NCBI GenBank assembly: GCA_030041295.1
Contig: JASHOD010000083.1
Location: 1-36,705, forward strand
Direction: 5' to 3'
Length of the DNA stretch: 36,705 bases
Source of the DNA: Nitrososphaerales archaeon
GTDB lineage: Archaea; Thermoproteota; Nitrososphaeria; Nitrososphaerales; CADDZS01
Part shown: one piece after another, positions 1 through 7,403 of the stretch
How the letters are laid out: every line of letters starts with the position of its first letter
How positions within the stretch are numbered: position 1 is the stretch's first letter
The notes under the pieces: model-generated
Database searches by the model: none
The model's input: the letters and a program-made list of their open reading frames with translations, nothing else
Told to the model about the DNA's origin: nothing
Position numbers and translations under genes: made by a program

Positions 1-295
1 TCGTATAGACGTCCTTCGCGGGAAATCGATAATTTCTAAACAGTAATTCCTAGATTCGGGAGAGTGAACATTTATCCCCTTCAAGAATTCGTCTTCGATA
101 CCAACAATCTTGGGGGGAGATGTCTCCGCTCTTGGCAAATCGACTTACGATAATCGGATACGTTCGTGTGCAGATGTTATCATAATATTAATGAACAATA
201 ACTCTAAAGCAACCTAACGTACTTACTTTCTTTCACCTTCCAGAAAATTCTTTACCGTAAGTCTTACAAGAAAATAAAGGTGAATATGCTCCCCT
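1..295. other. Left-edge non-coding stretch
   Basis: I see no supported gene here. The stretch is AT-rich and stop-rich on both strands. Its right end is the leader of the cyclase-family gene: an AAGGTG purine run at 277-282 lies about 13 bases before the TTG start at 296 and could serve as a weak ribosome binding site. I could not place a convincing TATA box. Confidence 0.4.
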
Positions 296-967
296 TTGCG
301 GTATGCCTTTGAGAAAGCCGTAGATCTTTCGCATGAATTAGCAAATGGAATGCCGATATATCCTGGAGACCCCGCCCCTTCGTTTGAAAGGGCTGCAACG
401 CTAGAGAAGAACGGTGTCAATCTAACAAGAATGACACTGGGGTCTCATACAGGAACCCACACCGACGCCCCAATTCATTTTATAGAAGATGGAATACCGG
501 TCGACCGGATTCCTGTAAGCGATTTCTTCGGTGAAGCACTTGTCATAGATCTTTCAGGGAAAAAACCGATAGGGAGTGGTATTGTTGCGGCGGATCTCGA
601 GCCGTACGGCGGCGCGATAAAAAACGACGATATTGTTCTTCTTTACACTGGAAGCTCAGACCAGTGGGGAAATCCTTCCACGAATAGCAATTACACCTAC
701 TTAACCGGGGACTGCTGCGAATATCTTGCTAGGAAGAAGGTCAGGGCTGTCGGAATAGACTTTCTGAGCGTAGAACAGTTCAAAGCAAAAGAGCCCGTCG
801 CTCACAAGATGTTGCTTTCGCATAACATATTCATCATCGAATCTTTGAGCAACGCGCTAAGGCAATTCTCCGGTCAGAGAATTTTATTTGTATGTCTGCC
901 GATTAAACTACAAAATGGCGATGGGGCACCCTCGAGAGCCATTGCGATACCTATTGTCGAAGAATGA
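296..967 (+). CDS. Cyclase-family metal-dependent hydrolase (kynurenine formamidase-like)
   Basis: Predicted soluble metal-dependent hydrolase of the cyclase family (PF04199), which includes bacterial kynurenine formamidases and isatin hydrolases. The protein opens with the family's DLSHEL and GMPIYPGDP segments (residues 10-26) and carries the metal-binding motif HTGTHTDAPIH, with His51, His55, Asp57 and His61. A late His-Asn pair (LSHN) is also present. The length of 223 aa is normal. The start is TTG at 296; a stop lies in frame at 281 and no ATG precedes the conserved DLSHEL, so a TTG start is needed. It lies 19 bases before a deacetylase-like gene on the same strand, so the two are probably cotranscribed. 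The substrate is unknown; no other kynurenine-pathway gene is visible. Confidence 0.85.
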   Translation: MRYAFEKAVDLSHELANGMPIYPGDPAPSFERAATLEKNGVNLTRMTLGSHTGTHTDAPIHFIEDGIPVDRIPVSDFFGEALVIDLSGKKPIGSGIVAADLEPYGGAIKNDDIVLLYTGSSDQWGNPSTNSNYTYLTGDCCEYLARKKVRAVGIDFLSVEQFKAKEPVAHKMLLSHNIFIIESLSNALRQFSGQRILFVCLPIKLQNGDGAPSRAIAIPIVEE

Positions 968-986
968 ATGAAAGCACAATAGGTAA

Positions 987-1991
987 ATGGCTACAACGAG
1001 AGGAAGTTTTGCTTTGGGTTTGTCATCCCATATTGGAAATAAGTGTCAAGTAGGCGTATCCTTCGGAGACGAGTCTAATCTCTACTCATTTCCAGACGGT
1101 CATCCGTTGAATAATTCGAGGACAACTTTGTTTGCATCATCGCTAATGAGCTACGTAGAATCTAGGAACACGAACACCTCAATTACGCATCCGGCCATGG
1201 CAAAGGAGGAGGACGTCACGCTTTTCCACGAGAAGGAATACGTCGAATTTGTTAGAGCCTCGTCCAAAAGAGGCGGAGGGTATCTCGATTATGGCGATAC
1301 TCCTTCGTTCAAAGGTGTATACGAAGCATCTCTCTATACAGTAGGTAGCACACTAGAGGGCCTAAGGATGGTGATGCAAGGAAAAGTCAGTCATTTCTTT
1401 AATCCAATAGGAGGATTGCATCACGCGAGACGAGACAGGGCAGGGGGGTTTTGTGTCTTTAATGATGCCGCCTGCGCAATAGAAAAAGCCCTAAGGGACT
1501 ACCGGTTGAAGAATGTTGCATACGTTGATATCGACGCCCACCACGGCGACGGCGTCTATTACGGTTTTGAATCGAACAAACACGTCATAATAGGCGACAC
1601 GCATGAAGATGGGCGGTTCCTCTATCCCGGTACCGGTGGCGCTAGCGAAACTGGTGAGGCTGAGGCTAAAGGTACGAAGCTCAATTTTCCCCTTCGACCC
1701 GGTTCTGGAGATGGGGAATTTATCGAAGCTTTTGACAAGATCGTGAATTTCGTCCGTGGGTTCAAACCAGAATTTATCTTCTTGCAGTGCGGAGCCGACG
1801 GACTTGCAGGCGATCCTCTAACCCACCTGCAGTACTCATCAAAAGCCCACGCACATGCGACTTCAAAACTCCATACCCTTGCGCATGAAATCTGCGAGGG
1901 TAGAATACTCGCGATGGGAGGTGGCGGGTATAATCCCAGAAACGTTGAATCGGCATGGATGGCTGTGACCAAGGGACTGGGCGGGTTCTGA
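987..1991 (+). CDS. Histone deacetylase / AcuC-family Zn hydrolase
   Basis: Member of the arginase-fold deacetylase superfamily that includes class I/II histone deacetylases, acetoin-utilisation AcuC and acetylpolyamine amidohydrolases. The catalytic His-His pair is in GGLHHARRDRAGGF (about residues 142-155). The zinc Asp and His are in DIDAHHGDG (about 181-189), and a second zinc Asp is in CGADGLAGDPL (about 268-278). The glycine-rich GGGGYN loop follows near 312-317, so all catalytic elements are intact. The length of 334 aa is that of a single-domain enzyme and no targeting signal is visible. It follows the cyclase-family gene by 19 bases. The substrate cannot be assigned from sequence: acetyl-lysine on chromatin proteins (Alba, histone), acetylpolyamines or a small amide are all possible. 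Confidence 0.88.
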   Translation: MATTRGSFALGLSSHIGNKCQVGVSFGDESNLYSFPDGHPLNNSRTTLFASSLMSYVESRNTNTSITHPAMAKEEDVTLFHEKEYVEFVRASSKRGGGYLDYGDTPSFKGVYEASLYTVGSTLEGLRMVMQGKVSHFFNPIGGLHHARRDRAGGFCVFNDAACAIEKALRDYRLKNVAYVDIDAHHGDGVYYGFESNKHVIIGDTHEDGRFLYPGTGGASETGEAEAKGTKLNFPLRPGSGDGEFIEAFDKIVNFVRGFKPEFIFLQCGADGLAGDPLTHLQYSSKAHAHATSKLHTLAHEICEGRILAMGGGGYNPRNVESAWMAVTKGLGGF

Positions 1992-2025
1992 ACAATCTCC
2001 TGCATATGCAGATAGCGAATCAGCA

Positions 2026-2586
2026 ATGAAGCGTCCTCCTAACGATCAGAATTCTGCCATCTCGATCCTGCCACTGATTTTGATCGTGCTATTAGTTATC
2101 CTCATTTCTCTCGCAGTATTCTTGTACTACATAGAGAACGAGACACCGCCACCGGTTCCCCTTTCTTCCTTCCAAGTCCAGCGAATAACGATTTCGAATG
2201 AGTCAGGATCAGATTCCAATTCATCAACAACAAATTCGGTGATCGAGGGAATTGTCTATGTCGCGTCTACGGTAGATCAACAAGTTCAAGGATTTCAAAA
2301 CGTCACCAATTTTGGAAATTGCAATGGATTATCAAAGAATTCGAGTACTCTTTGCATAGGAATGATTTTCGTCACCTCAAGCACTCAAAATCTCTGTTTT
2401 TGGATGCACGATACTCCCCTTCCTCTAGAACAAGTTTGGATCTCTTCGAGTTACAAGGTGGTGTACGTCTATCAAGCCCAACCTGAAAGTGATAAGAATG
2501 TATGCCAAAATGCGCAGGATGTGCTCGAGACGAGTCCGAATATGACCATCAAACTAGGTGAGCAAGTAACACTAGCTCCGCTTTAA
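2026..2586 (+). CDS. Membrane-anchored DUF192 (UPF0127) protein
   Basis: A 186-aa protein with one N-terminal membrane span (about residues 13-35, rich in Leu/Ile/Val) followed by a Ser/Asn-rich linker and a DUF192 domain. The domain is recognised by VYVASTVDQQVQGFQN, a GMIFV strand and the family's FWMHDTPLPLEQVWI segment. DUF192 proteins have a small beta fold of uncertain function and are often exported. The external part contains four cysteines (in NCNG, TLCIG, NLCFW and NVCQN), an even number that suggests two disulfides. The ATG start is 34 bases after the deacetylase stop. Its stop codon overlaps the stop of the convergent PHP gene (TTTAA at 2582-2586). Confidence 0.75.
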   Translation: MKRPPNDQNSAISILPLILIVLLVILISLAVFLYYIENETPPPVPLSSFQVQRITISNESGSDSNSSTTNSVIEGIVYVASTVDQQVQGFQNVTNFGNCNGLSKNSSTLCIGMIFVTSSTQNLCFWMHDTPLPLEQVWISSSYKVVYVYQAQPESDKNVCQNAQDVLETSPNMTIKLGEQVTLAPL

Positions 2587-3368
2587 CTTTCAGGTAACAC
2601 CGACAGATTGTATTTTTCTACAAGACTTCTTGCTTTTTCCAATCCTCTTCCGACCTCGCTTGGATGATGAGCATCTGATCCGAAACTGATTCTGCACTTT
2701 GACCTAGCGCATGCCCTTGCTATCCGCTCTACAAATGTAAAGTCTCTAGCGATGTCGTTTCCATTCAGCTCTAGCGCCTTTCCATTTTCCTTTGAGACAG
2801 CTGCAAGATCGACGAGCAAGTCGTCAAAGTTGTCGGGAACGTTCGGAGTGCTACGCGCCAGCCTGATAGGATGAGTTAGGACATCGAACGGGACGAATTC
2901 GCTTTCGAGCGCTCGTTTTTCCAAATTGATATAATCGTTCCAACGATTCACCGAGCTATTCGGATCGCCTAAGACTTTCCTATCTTCAACGTCTTCGCCG
3001 TTTGAGAGCTCGTGAACCGAGACAAGCAAAATATCCCATTTCTTTTGGTTAACGAAGCTTGAAACTTGCTCTTCGAAAACGGGGCTGAAATCGACTTCCA
3101 ATCCCTTCCTTACCCTTATGGGACTCTGATCTTCATCGTGTTCTTCTTCCAACTTTGAAAACTCGTTCAGGTATTCTTCGAAGCTATCGAACATCCTTCC
3201 GTTTGAATGAACGGATCTAAATTTTATTTCCGATCTTGGATTTCTGAACTGGGAAATATGCTCCGTAATTGAAATAGATTGAATACCCTTCATAGATGCA
3301 GAGTGAGTCATCGAGAGGATGTCGTCGTAGATGATGTGGTTGTGATTATCAGAACTAATTAGAACCAA
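2583..3368 (-). CDS. PHP-domain metal-dependent phosphoesterase
   Basis: PHP-superfamily protein of 261 aa, similar in layout to HisJ/HisK-type histidinol phosphatases and other PHP phosphoesterases. Metal-binding motifs are visible in order: DNHNH near the N-terminus (residues 7-11), ITEH (about 34-37), GLEVDFSP (about 88-95), LVSVHE (about 114-119), LTHPIRL (about 164-170) and a terminal FGSDAHHP (about 230-237). The start is a TTG at 3366-3368, close to the first metal motif as is usual for the family. The gene lies downstream of EF-1A on the same strand after a 122-base gap. Many archaea have rps10 directly after EF-1A; here that place is taken by this gene. Function beyond phosphoester hydrolysis is not assignable. 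Confidence 0.8.
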   Translation of the reverse strand: MVLISSDNHNHIIYDDILSMTHSASMKGIQSISITEHISQFRNPRSEIKFRSVHSNGRMFDSFEEYLNEFSKLEEEHDEDQSPIRVRKGLEVDFSPVFEEQVSSFVNQKKWDILLVSVHELSNGEDVEDRKVLGDPNSSVNRWNDYINLEKRALESEFVPFDVLTHPIRLARSTPNVPDNFDDLLVDLAAVSKENGKALELNGNDIARDFTFVERIARACARSKCRISFGSDAHHPSEVGRGLEKARSLVEKYNLSVLPES

Positions 3369-3490
3369 TACGAGTAAGGCCCCTGGAAGTGAGGGAGTAT
3401 AGAATAGAAAAACAAAAATTATGGAAAAAGAGCGGATGCTCTACTTCCCAGAGTTGTGAGTGTTCTATAGAGATAGAATTCTGCTCGAGC

Positions 3491-4822
3491 TCAAGCCTTG
3501 GCGACGACTTTGGCCTTCTCTGCAGTTCCCTTTTCAGTTACCTCTCTGACCACTCCCGCGGCGATAGTAGTACCCATGTCGCGCAGAGCGAAGCGTCCCA
3601 GTTCTGGGAACTCTTTGAAAGTCTCGATGCAGACTGGTCTCAGAGGCTTGATTATCACGATTGCAGAGTCACCCGTTTTGATCGACTTTGGTTTCTCTTC
3701 TGTTGGTTGCCCAGTTCTCGGATCGAGTCTTGCTTCGATCTCAGAGATTGTTGCCGCAACCTGCGCGGTGTGCGCGTGTAGTACCGGCGTGTAGCCGGCT
3801 GCAATTGCGGTCGGATGGTGCACAACGATAATTTGCGCCCTAAATGCTTTTGCGATAGTAGGAGGATTTGAGCTAGGACCAAGGACCGATCCTCTCTTGA
3901 TCTCTCCCTTGCCCACACCTCTCAAGTTGACGCCGATATTATCTCCTGCAATTGCCTCATTCATTGCGACATGATGGCTCTCAATTGTCTTGACTTCTGC
4001 CGAAACTCCCTCGGGCATAATAATTACTTGATCTCCCACCTTCATCTTGCCGGTTTCTATTCTGCCAACTGGAACAGTTCCGACACCCGTGATTGTGTAA
4101 ACATCCTGCAATGGCATGCGCAAAGGTTTGTCGACCGGAGGCTTTGGAACCTCAAATTCGTCGAGAGCTTCCTTCAGAGTGGGACCTTTGTACCAAGGCA
4201 TGTGCTCGCTTTTCTTTACGAGATTATCTCCCAGCCAACCGGAAACGGGAATGAAACGAATCTTTGCGACATTAAAGCCAACGGTCTTCAAGAGGCGTTC
4301 CATTTCCTCCTTTACTTCGTTGTATCTTGACTCCTTCCAGGCAATGATTTGGTCGTCCATTTTGTTGATGGCGACTACGACCTGATTCACGCCGAGAGTC
4401 TTTAGCAGGAAGGCATGCTCCCTAGTTTGACCGCCCGCTCCTGTTCCAACTTCAGTCTCTCCCGGCTTGCCTGAAACTAGAATTACTGCGCAGTCTGCTT
4501 CGGACGCGCCAGTAATCATATTCTTGATAAAATCTCTATGGCCCGGCGCGTCGATCAACGTGAAGGAATACTTTGGAGTCTCGAATTTCTGGAAAGCGAG
4601 GTCGATCGTGACACCTCTTTCCCTCTCGTCTTTGAGGCTGTCCATGACCCAGGCATACTTGAAAGTATCACCTTTTCCTGTCTTTTCAGATTCTTTGGCA
4701 AATTCGTCAATAGTTCTTTGATCAACAGCGCCCATGTCAAATAGGAAATGACCCATCGTCGTGGATTTTCCGTGGTCGACGTGTCCAGTAACAATTAGAT
4801 TCAAGTGAGGCTTTAGTGCCAT
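3491..4822 (-). CDS. tuf: Translation elongation factor 1-alpha (aEF1A)
   Basis: GTPase that carries aminoacyl-tRNA to the ribosome. The 443-aa protein has the full G-domain set: P-loop GHVDHGKST (residues 13-21), the switch I segment RGVTIDLAF, DAPGH, and NKMD for guanine specificity, followed by two beta-barrel domains ending in TVAAGVVREV-like sequence. It starts at ATG 4822 just after the family's usual MALKPHLNLIV context. It is preceded by rps7 on the same strand but separated by 197 bases with a TATA-like element at 4868-4877, so it probably has its own promoter as well as read-through from the rpo/ribosomal operon. Nothing is missing from the sequence. Confidence 0.98.
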   Translation of the reverse strand: MALKPHLNLIVTGHVDHGKSTTMGHFLFDMGAVDQRTIDEFAKESEKTGKGDTFKYAWVMDSLKDERERGVTIDLAFQKFETPKYSFTLIDAPGHRDFIKNMITGASEADCAVILVSGKPGETEVGTGAGGQTREHAFLLKTLGVNQVVVAINKMDDQIIAWKESRYNEVKEEMERLLKTVGFNVAKIRFIPVSGWLGDNLVKKSEHMPWYKGPTLKEALDEFEVPKPPVDKPLRMPLQDVYTITGVGTVPVGRIETGKMKVGDQVIIMPEGVSAEVKTIESHHVAMNEAIAGDNIGVNLRGVGKGEIKRGSVLGPSSNPPTIAKAFRAQIIVVHHPTAIAAGYTPVLHAHTAQVAATISEIEARLDPRTGQPTEEKPKSIKTGDSAIVIIKPLRPVCIETFKEFPELGRFALRDMGTTIAAGVVREVTEKGTAEKAKVVAKA

Positions 4823-4867
4823 TCTGCATAATACACCCTAAAGTAAGCAATTGAATCTCGTTTTACA

Positions 4868-4877
4868 CTTTTTAAGT
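4868..4877 (-). promoter_or_regulatory. Candidate TATA box for EF-1A
   Basis: Read on the minus strand the sequence is ACTTAAAAAG, an archaeal TATA-like element, with A-rich sequence just upstream that could act as a BRE. It lies about 46 bases before the EF-1A ATG, which predicts a start site near 4846 and a leader of about 24 bases. The assignment is inference from spacing and composition. Confidence 0.45.
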
Positions 4878-5019
4878 CTTCTGCGAGGCGTGAAGAAAGT
4901 TCTCTGGTCAATCCTCAAGATATTCTAGTGCAAAATGGAATACGCCTAACAGCATGATTGTAATATGTAATTCTCTTGCAGATAGTACAATTCTTCGTTG
5001 GGCACAAGTCACTCAAGAA

Positions 5020-5619
5020 CTAACGGGACGACATCGCGATTCGTTCTTGCTCGTTCTTCTTCTTTATGGCAAACGAGTTTGTCTCGTTGTTCGCCGCCAT
5101 GATTATTTCATCCGCGAGAATCTCTTCGACCGACCTCGTGTTTGCAAAGGCGGCTTCTCGTAGTCCCTCAGACATGAATCGGAGAGCAAGATCAACGCGC
5201 CTGCTTGGCGCAATGTCTACAGCCACGTGGTAAACTACTCCTCCGTAAGCGATTCTCGTCGTGTCCTCGTTAGGCGCGGTGTTCTCGACCGCCTTGACAA
5301 GGACCGCCACCGGATTCTGACCAGTCTTCAGCGCGATAATGTCTAGGGCAGCCTGAACAATCTTCAACGACCGCTGTTTCTTTCCTCCCATCCTTCCAGC
5401 GTTCTTTGCGTACTTTTTCCCAAAATGCATGATGTCATTGGCGAGGCGCTCAACGATGTTCACGTCGAGCTTTCCAAATTTCTTGTGCTCGTGTCGGCCC
5501 ATCGTTGTCCCGGCAATCGAAGGCTTTAGCGAAATCGCCTTTTGGAGTCCCTGATCTTGAACTTTTATTCCCTCCATATCCCACTTTTCGAATAGCAACA
5601 ATCGCGGCGCTTCTGGCAT
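5020..5619 (-). CDS. rps7: Small ribosomal subunit protein uS7
   Basis: Ribosomal protein uS7 (199 aa, the archaeal long form), a primary 16S rRNA binder of the 30S head next to the E site. Family features include KPSIAGTTMGRHEHKKFGK, the GRMGGKKQRSLKIV helix, NPVAVLVKAVENTAP and IAPSRRVDLALRF. The start is ATG at 5617-5619. It follows rps12 by 27 bases and is the last clear member of the rpoH-rpoB-rpoA-rpl30e-nusA-rps12-rps7 operon, an order conserved across archaea. Confidence 0.97.
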   Translation of the reverse strand: MPEAPRLLLFEKWDMEGIKVQDQGLQKAISLKPSIAGTTMGRHEHKKFGKLDVNIVERLANDIMHFGKKYAKNAGRMGGKKQRSLKIVQAALDIIALKTGQNPVAVLVKAVENTAPNEDTTRIAYGGVVYHVAVDIAPSRRVDLALRFMSEGLREAAFANTRSVEEILADEIIMAANNETNSFAIKKKNEQERIAMSSR

Positions 5620-5646
5620 AATTTCAGTTTCCTGTTATCTCTCTCG

Positions 5647-6102
5647 CTAACGACGCGGTTTCTCCTTTCTGCCGTAAACCAGTTCGTTCAAAGAAACATC
5701 GTTCACCTTGAAAACCTGCCATCGAACACCCGGGATATCTCCCATCGCACGTCCCATAGAGCCACCTATCCCCTGTACTCCAACTTCATCGTGCTCATCT
5801 ATAAAATTCAGTGCGCCGTCGCCGGGTAAGAACGCGGTAATTTGCTTTCCATTCTTTACTAACTGCAATCGTACACACTTTCGAATTGCAGAATTTGGTT
5901 GCTTTGATTCCACTCCGACCTTTTCCAGGACAATGCCCCGAGCCTGAGGGCACCCTTCCAAGGGATCAGCTTTCTTGTCAAGCATGAGCATCCTACGCTT
6001 GTAATATTTATCGGACCAGCGCAATCGCTGCCGCTTTTGATCTTGCTTTCTTGCGGCAAACTCTCCTTTCGGAGATTTACTTTTAGACAAAGTATAGTCC
6101 AT
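5647..6102 (-). CDS. rps12: Small ribosomal subunit protein uS12
   Basis: Ribosomal protein uS12 (151 aa), which sits at the decoding centre. The universal [15 protein letters not shown] motif (about residues 76-90) and the [16 protein letters not shown] segment are intact. The archaeal N-terminal extension rich in Lys/Arg is present. The start is ATG at 6100-6102 with AAGGGG (minus strand) four to six bases upstream as a Shine-Dalgarno-like site. It lies 45 bases downstream of nusA and 27 bases upstream of rps7. Confidence 0.97.
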   Translation of the reverse strand: MDYTLSKSKSPKGEFAARKQDQKRQRLRWSDKYYKRRMLMLDKKADPLEGCPQARGIVLEKVGVESKQPNSAIRKCVRLQLVKNGKQITAFLPGDGALNFIDEHDEVGVQGIGGSMGRAMGDIPGVRWQVFKVNDVSLNELVYGRKEKPRR

Positions 6103-6147
6103 TCCCCTTTTATCTTATAAAACGATTACTCGTTCATATTTGAGAAT

Positions 6148-6594
6148 TCATTGCGGTGTAACAATTTGTATTGAAACCACGTTGAAATAACGCCTCGCAA
6201 GGAGCCTGGCCTTTTCCGCATTCCGCCCTTCTTTTCCGAGTATAGCACCTTTGCGTCTCTGATCGACAACAACCGTAGCACTTTTTGTGCCATCGGGTTT
6301 ATCTGCAATGCGAACCTCGTTAACCATCTTCGGATTAAGGGCGTTCATTATGAACTGTCTTACATCATCAGACCACTCAACAAGCTCAATTTCTTTACCC
6401 ACGATCTGCTGAACATTCTTGATGTTTACTCCGGCTCTTCCAATTGCAAGACCCATCTCTCCTGGGCTAACAACGAAAATAATTCGATCAGCTTTTGAGT
6501 CAAGCACGCAATCCCGCGCCGTAGCCCCCGTAGTATTCTGGAAAAGAGACATGAGTCCCAATTCCTCAGAGGTTAATTTGATCTTGCCAGACAA
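6148..6594 (-). CDS. nusA: NusA-like KH-domain transcription factor
   Basis: Archaeal short NusA of 148 aa, consisting only of two KH RNA-binding domains and lacking the bacterial N-terminal polymerase-binding and S1 domains. The paired GxxG loops are visible as GLAIGRAGVNIKNV (about residues 48-61) and GAILGKEGRNAEKA (about 116-129). The start is TTG at 6592-6594; reading upstream in frame gives no ATG or GTG before a stop. It sits in the usual place between rpl30e and rps12. The 131-base gap upstream is the longest within the operon and could hold an internal promoter, although I could not pick one out. Confidence 0.95.
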   Translation of the reverse strand: MSGKIKLTSEELGLMSLFQNTTGATARDCVLDSKADRIIFVVSPGEMGLAIGRAGVNIKNVQQIVGKEIELVEWSDDVRQFIMNALNPKMVNEVRIADKPDGTKSATVVVDQRRKGAILGKEGRNAEKARLLARRYFNVVSIQIVTPQ

Positions 6595-6725
6595 TGTATG
6601 TCGATGACGCCTGAATGTGCTTGGGATGATTCCGATTTTACCTTGGGCTGAAGCGGTTTAGTAAGAGAGGGTTAACTTTCATTCTTAGTTTTGTTTCAGT
6701 TTACCAAGAGATGCAACGATGAGTT

Positions 6726-7376
6726 CTAGTCCTCGTCTTCTTCCTCAGTGTCTTCTTCGGCCTCGGCAGTTTGCTCGGCTGCTTCTACATCCTTGTCTTC
6801 TTTTCTCTTCTTGGTAGTCTTCTTCTTTGTGGTTTTCTTAGCCGTTTTGGACTCCTCCTTCTTCTCTTCTCCTTCTTCATCTTTCTTCTTAGTTTCACGT
6901 TTTGCTTTTCTTGTCGTCGTCTTTTCCTTAGCAGTCTTTTCCTTCTTGCCGGTTTTTTCTTCGACTTTCTTTTTCTTGGATGGCTTCGATTCTTTGCGTT
7001 CTTCTTCCGGCTCTTCTTCTTGCGCCGATGAGCTAGTTTGAATTAAGGCCGAGCGTTTCTCTGAGTAATCCTTGGAGGTCTCAAATGTGGTCAACACGGC
7101 GTCACCCGGTGACTTTACTGCGATAACGGAAACCTTGTATGGTATGCCGCAAGTTCTCCCGAGTTCTATTGGATTTCCATCGAAACGAATAGCTGGAACC
7201 TGAAGAGTCCTACACTCATTCAAAATTTGTGGCGGAACGTTTGCAGACGCAGACCACACTACAAGTTTTGACCCTTTGAGCGAACCGAGAACCTCCCTTC
7301 GACCGACTACGTATTTCCCTGTCTTCGTCACAGCCTTGAGCTGCCTCTCCAAATCCGCGCCTGATATTGTTGACAT
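6726..7376 (-). CDS. rpl30e: Ribosomal protein eL30 with long charged C-terminal tail
   Basis: The first 105 residues are a normal eL30 domain (GKYVVGRREVLGSLKGSK, VVWSASANVPPQIL, and IPYKVSVIAVKSPGDAVLTT), an RNA-binding fold of the L7Ae/L30e superfamily. Residues from about 115 to 216 form an added tail that is almost entirely Lys, Glu, Thr, Arg and Asp. The middle is basic with KKKK and KKTTKKKTTKK runs, and the last 18 residues are acidic (ending EEDTEEEDED). eL30 is usually only about 100 aa. The tail is in frame with no stop, so it is encoded as part of the protein. It lies 27 bases after rpoA, its normal operon position. The tail is likely disordered and could bind nucleic acid, but that is inference. 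Confidence 0.92.
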   Translation of the reverse strand: MSTISGADLERQLKAVTKTGKYVVGRREVLGSLKGSKLVVWSASANVPPQILNECRTLQVPAIRFDGNPIELGRTCGIPYKVSVIAVKSPGDAVLTTFETSKDYSEKRSALIQTSSSAQEEEPEEERKESKPSKKKKVEEKTGKKEKTAKEKTTTRKAKRETKKKDEEGEEKKEESKTAKKTTKKKTTKKRKEDKDVEAAEQTAEAEEDTEEEDED

Positions 7377-7403
7377 TAACTTGACACCAAGTATCTCCTT
7401 ATG

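Noticed and set aside
6748..7041. Open frames opposite the eL30 tail rich in Ser, Phe and Leu
   Set aside because: They are the mirror of Lys/Glu codons (TTC, CTT, TTT on the other strand) and have no start context or family pattern.
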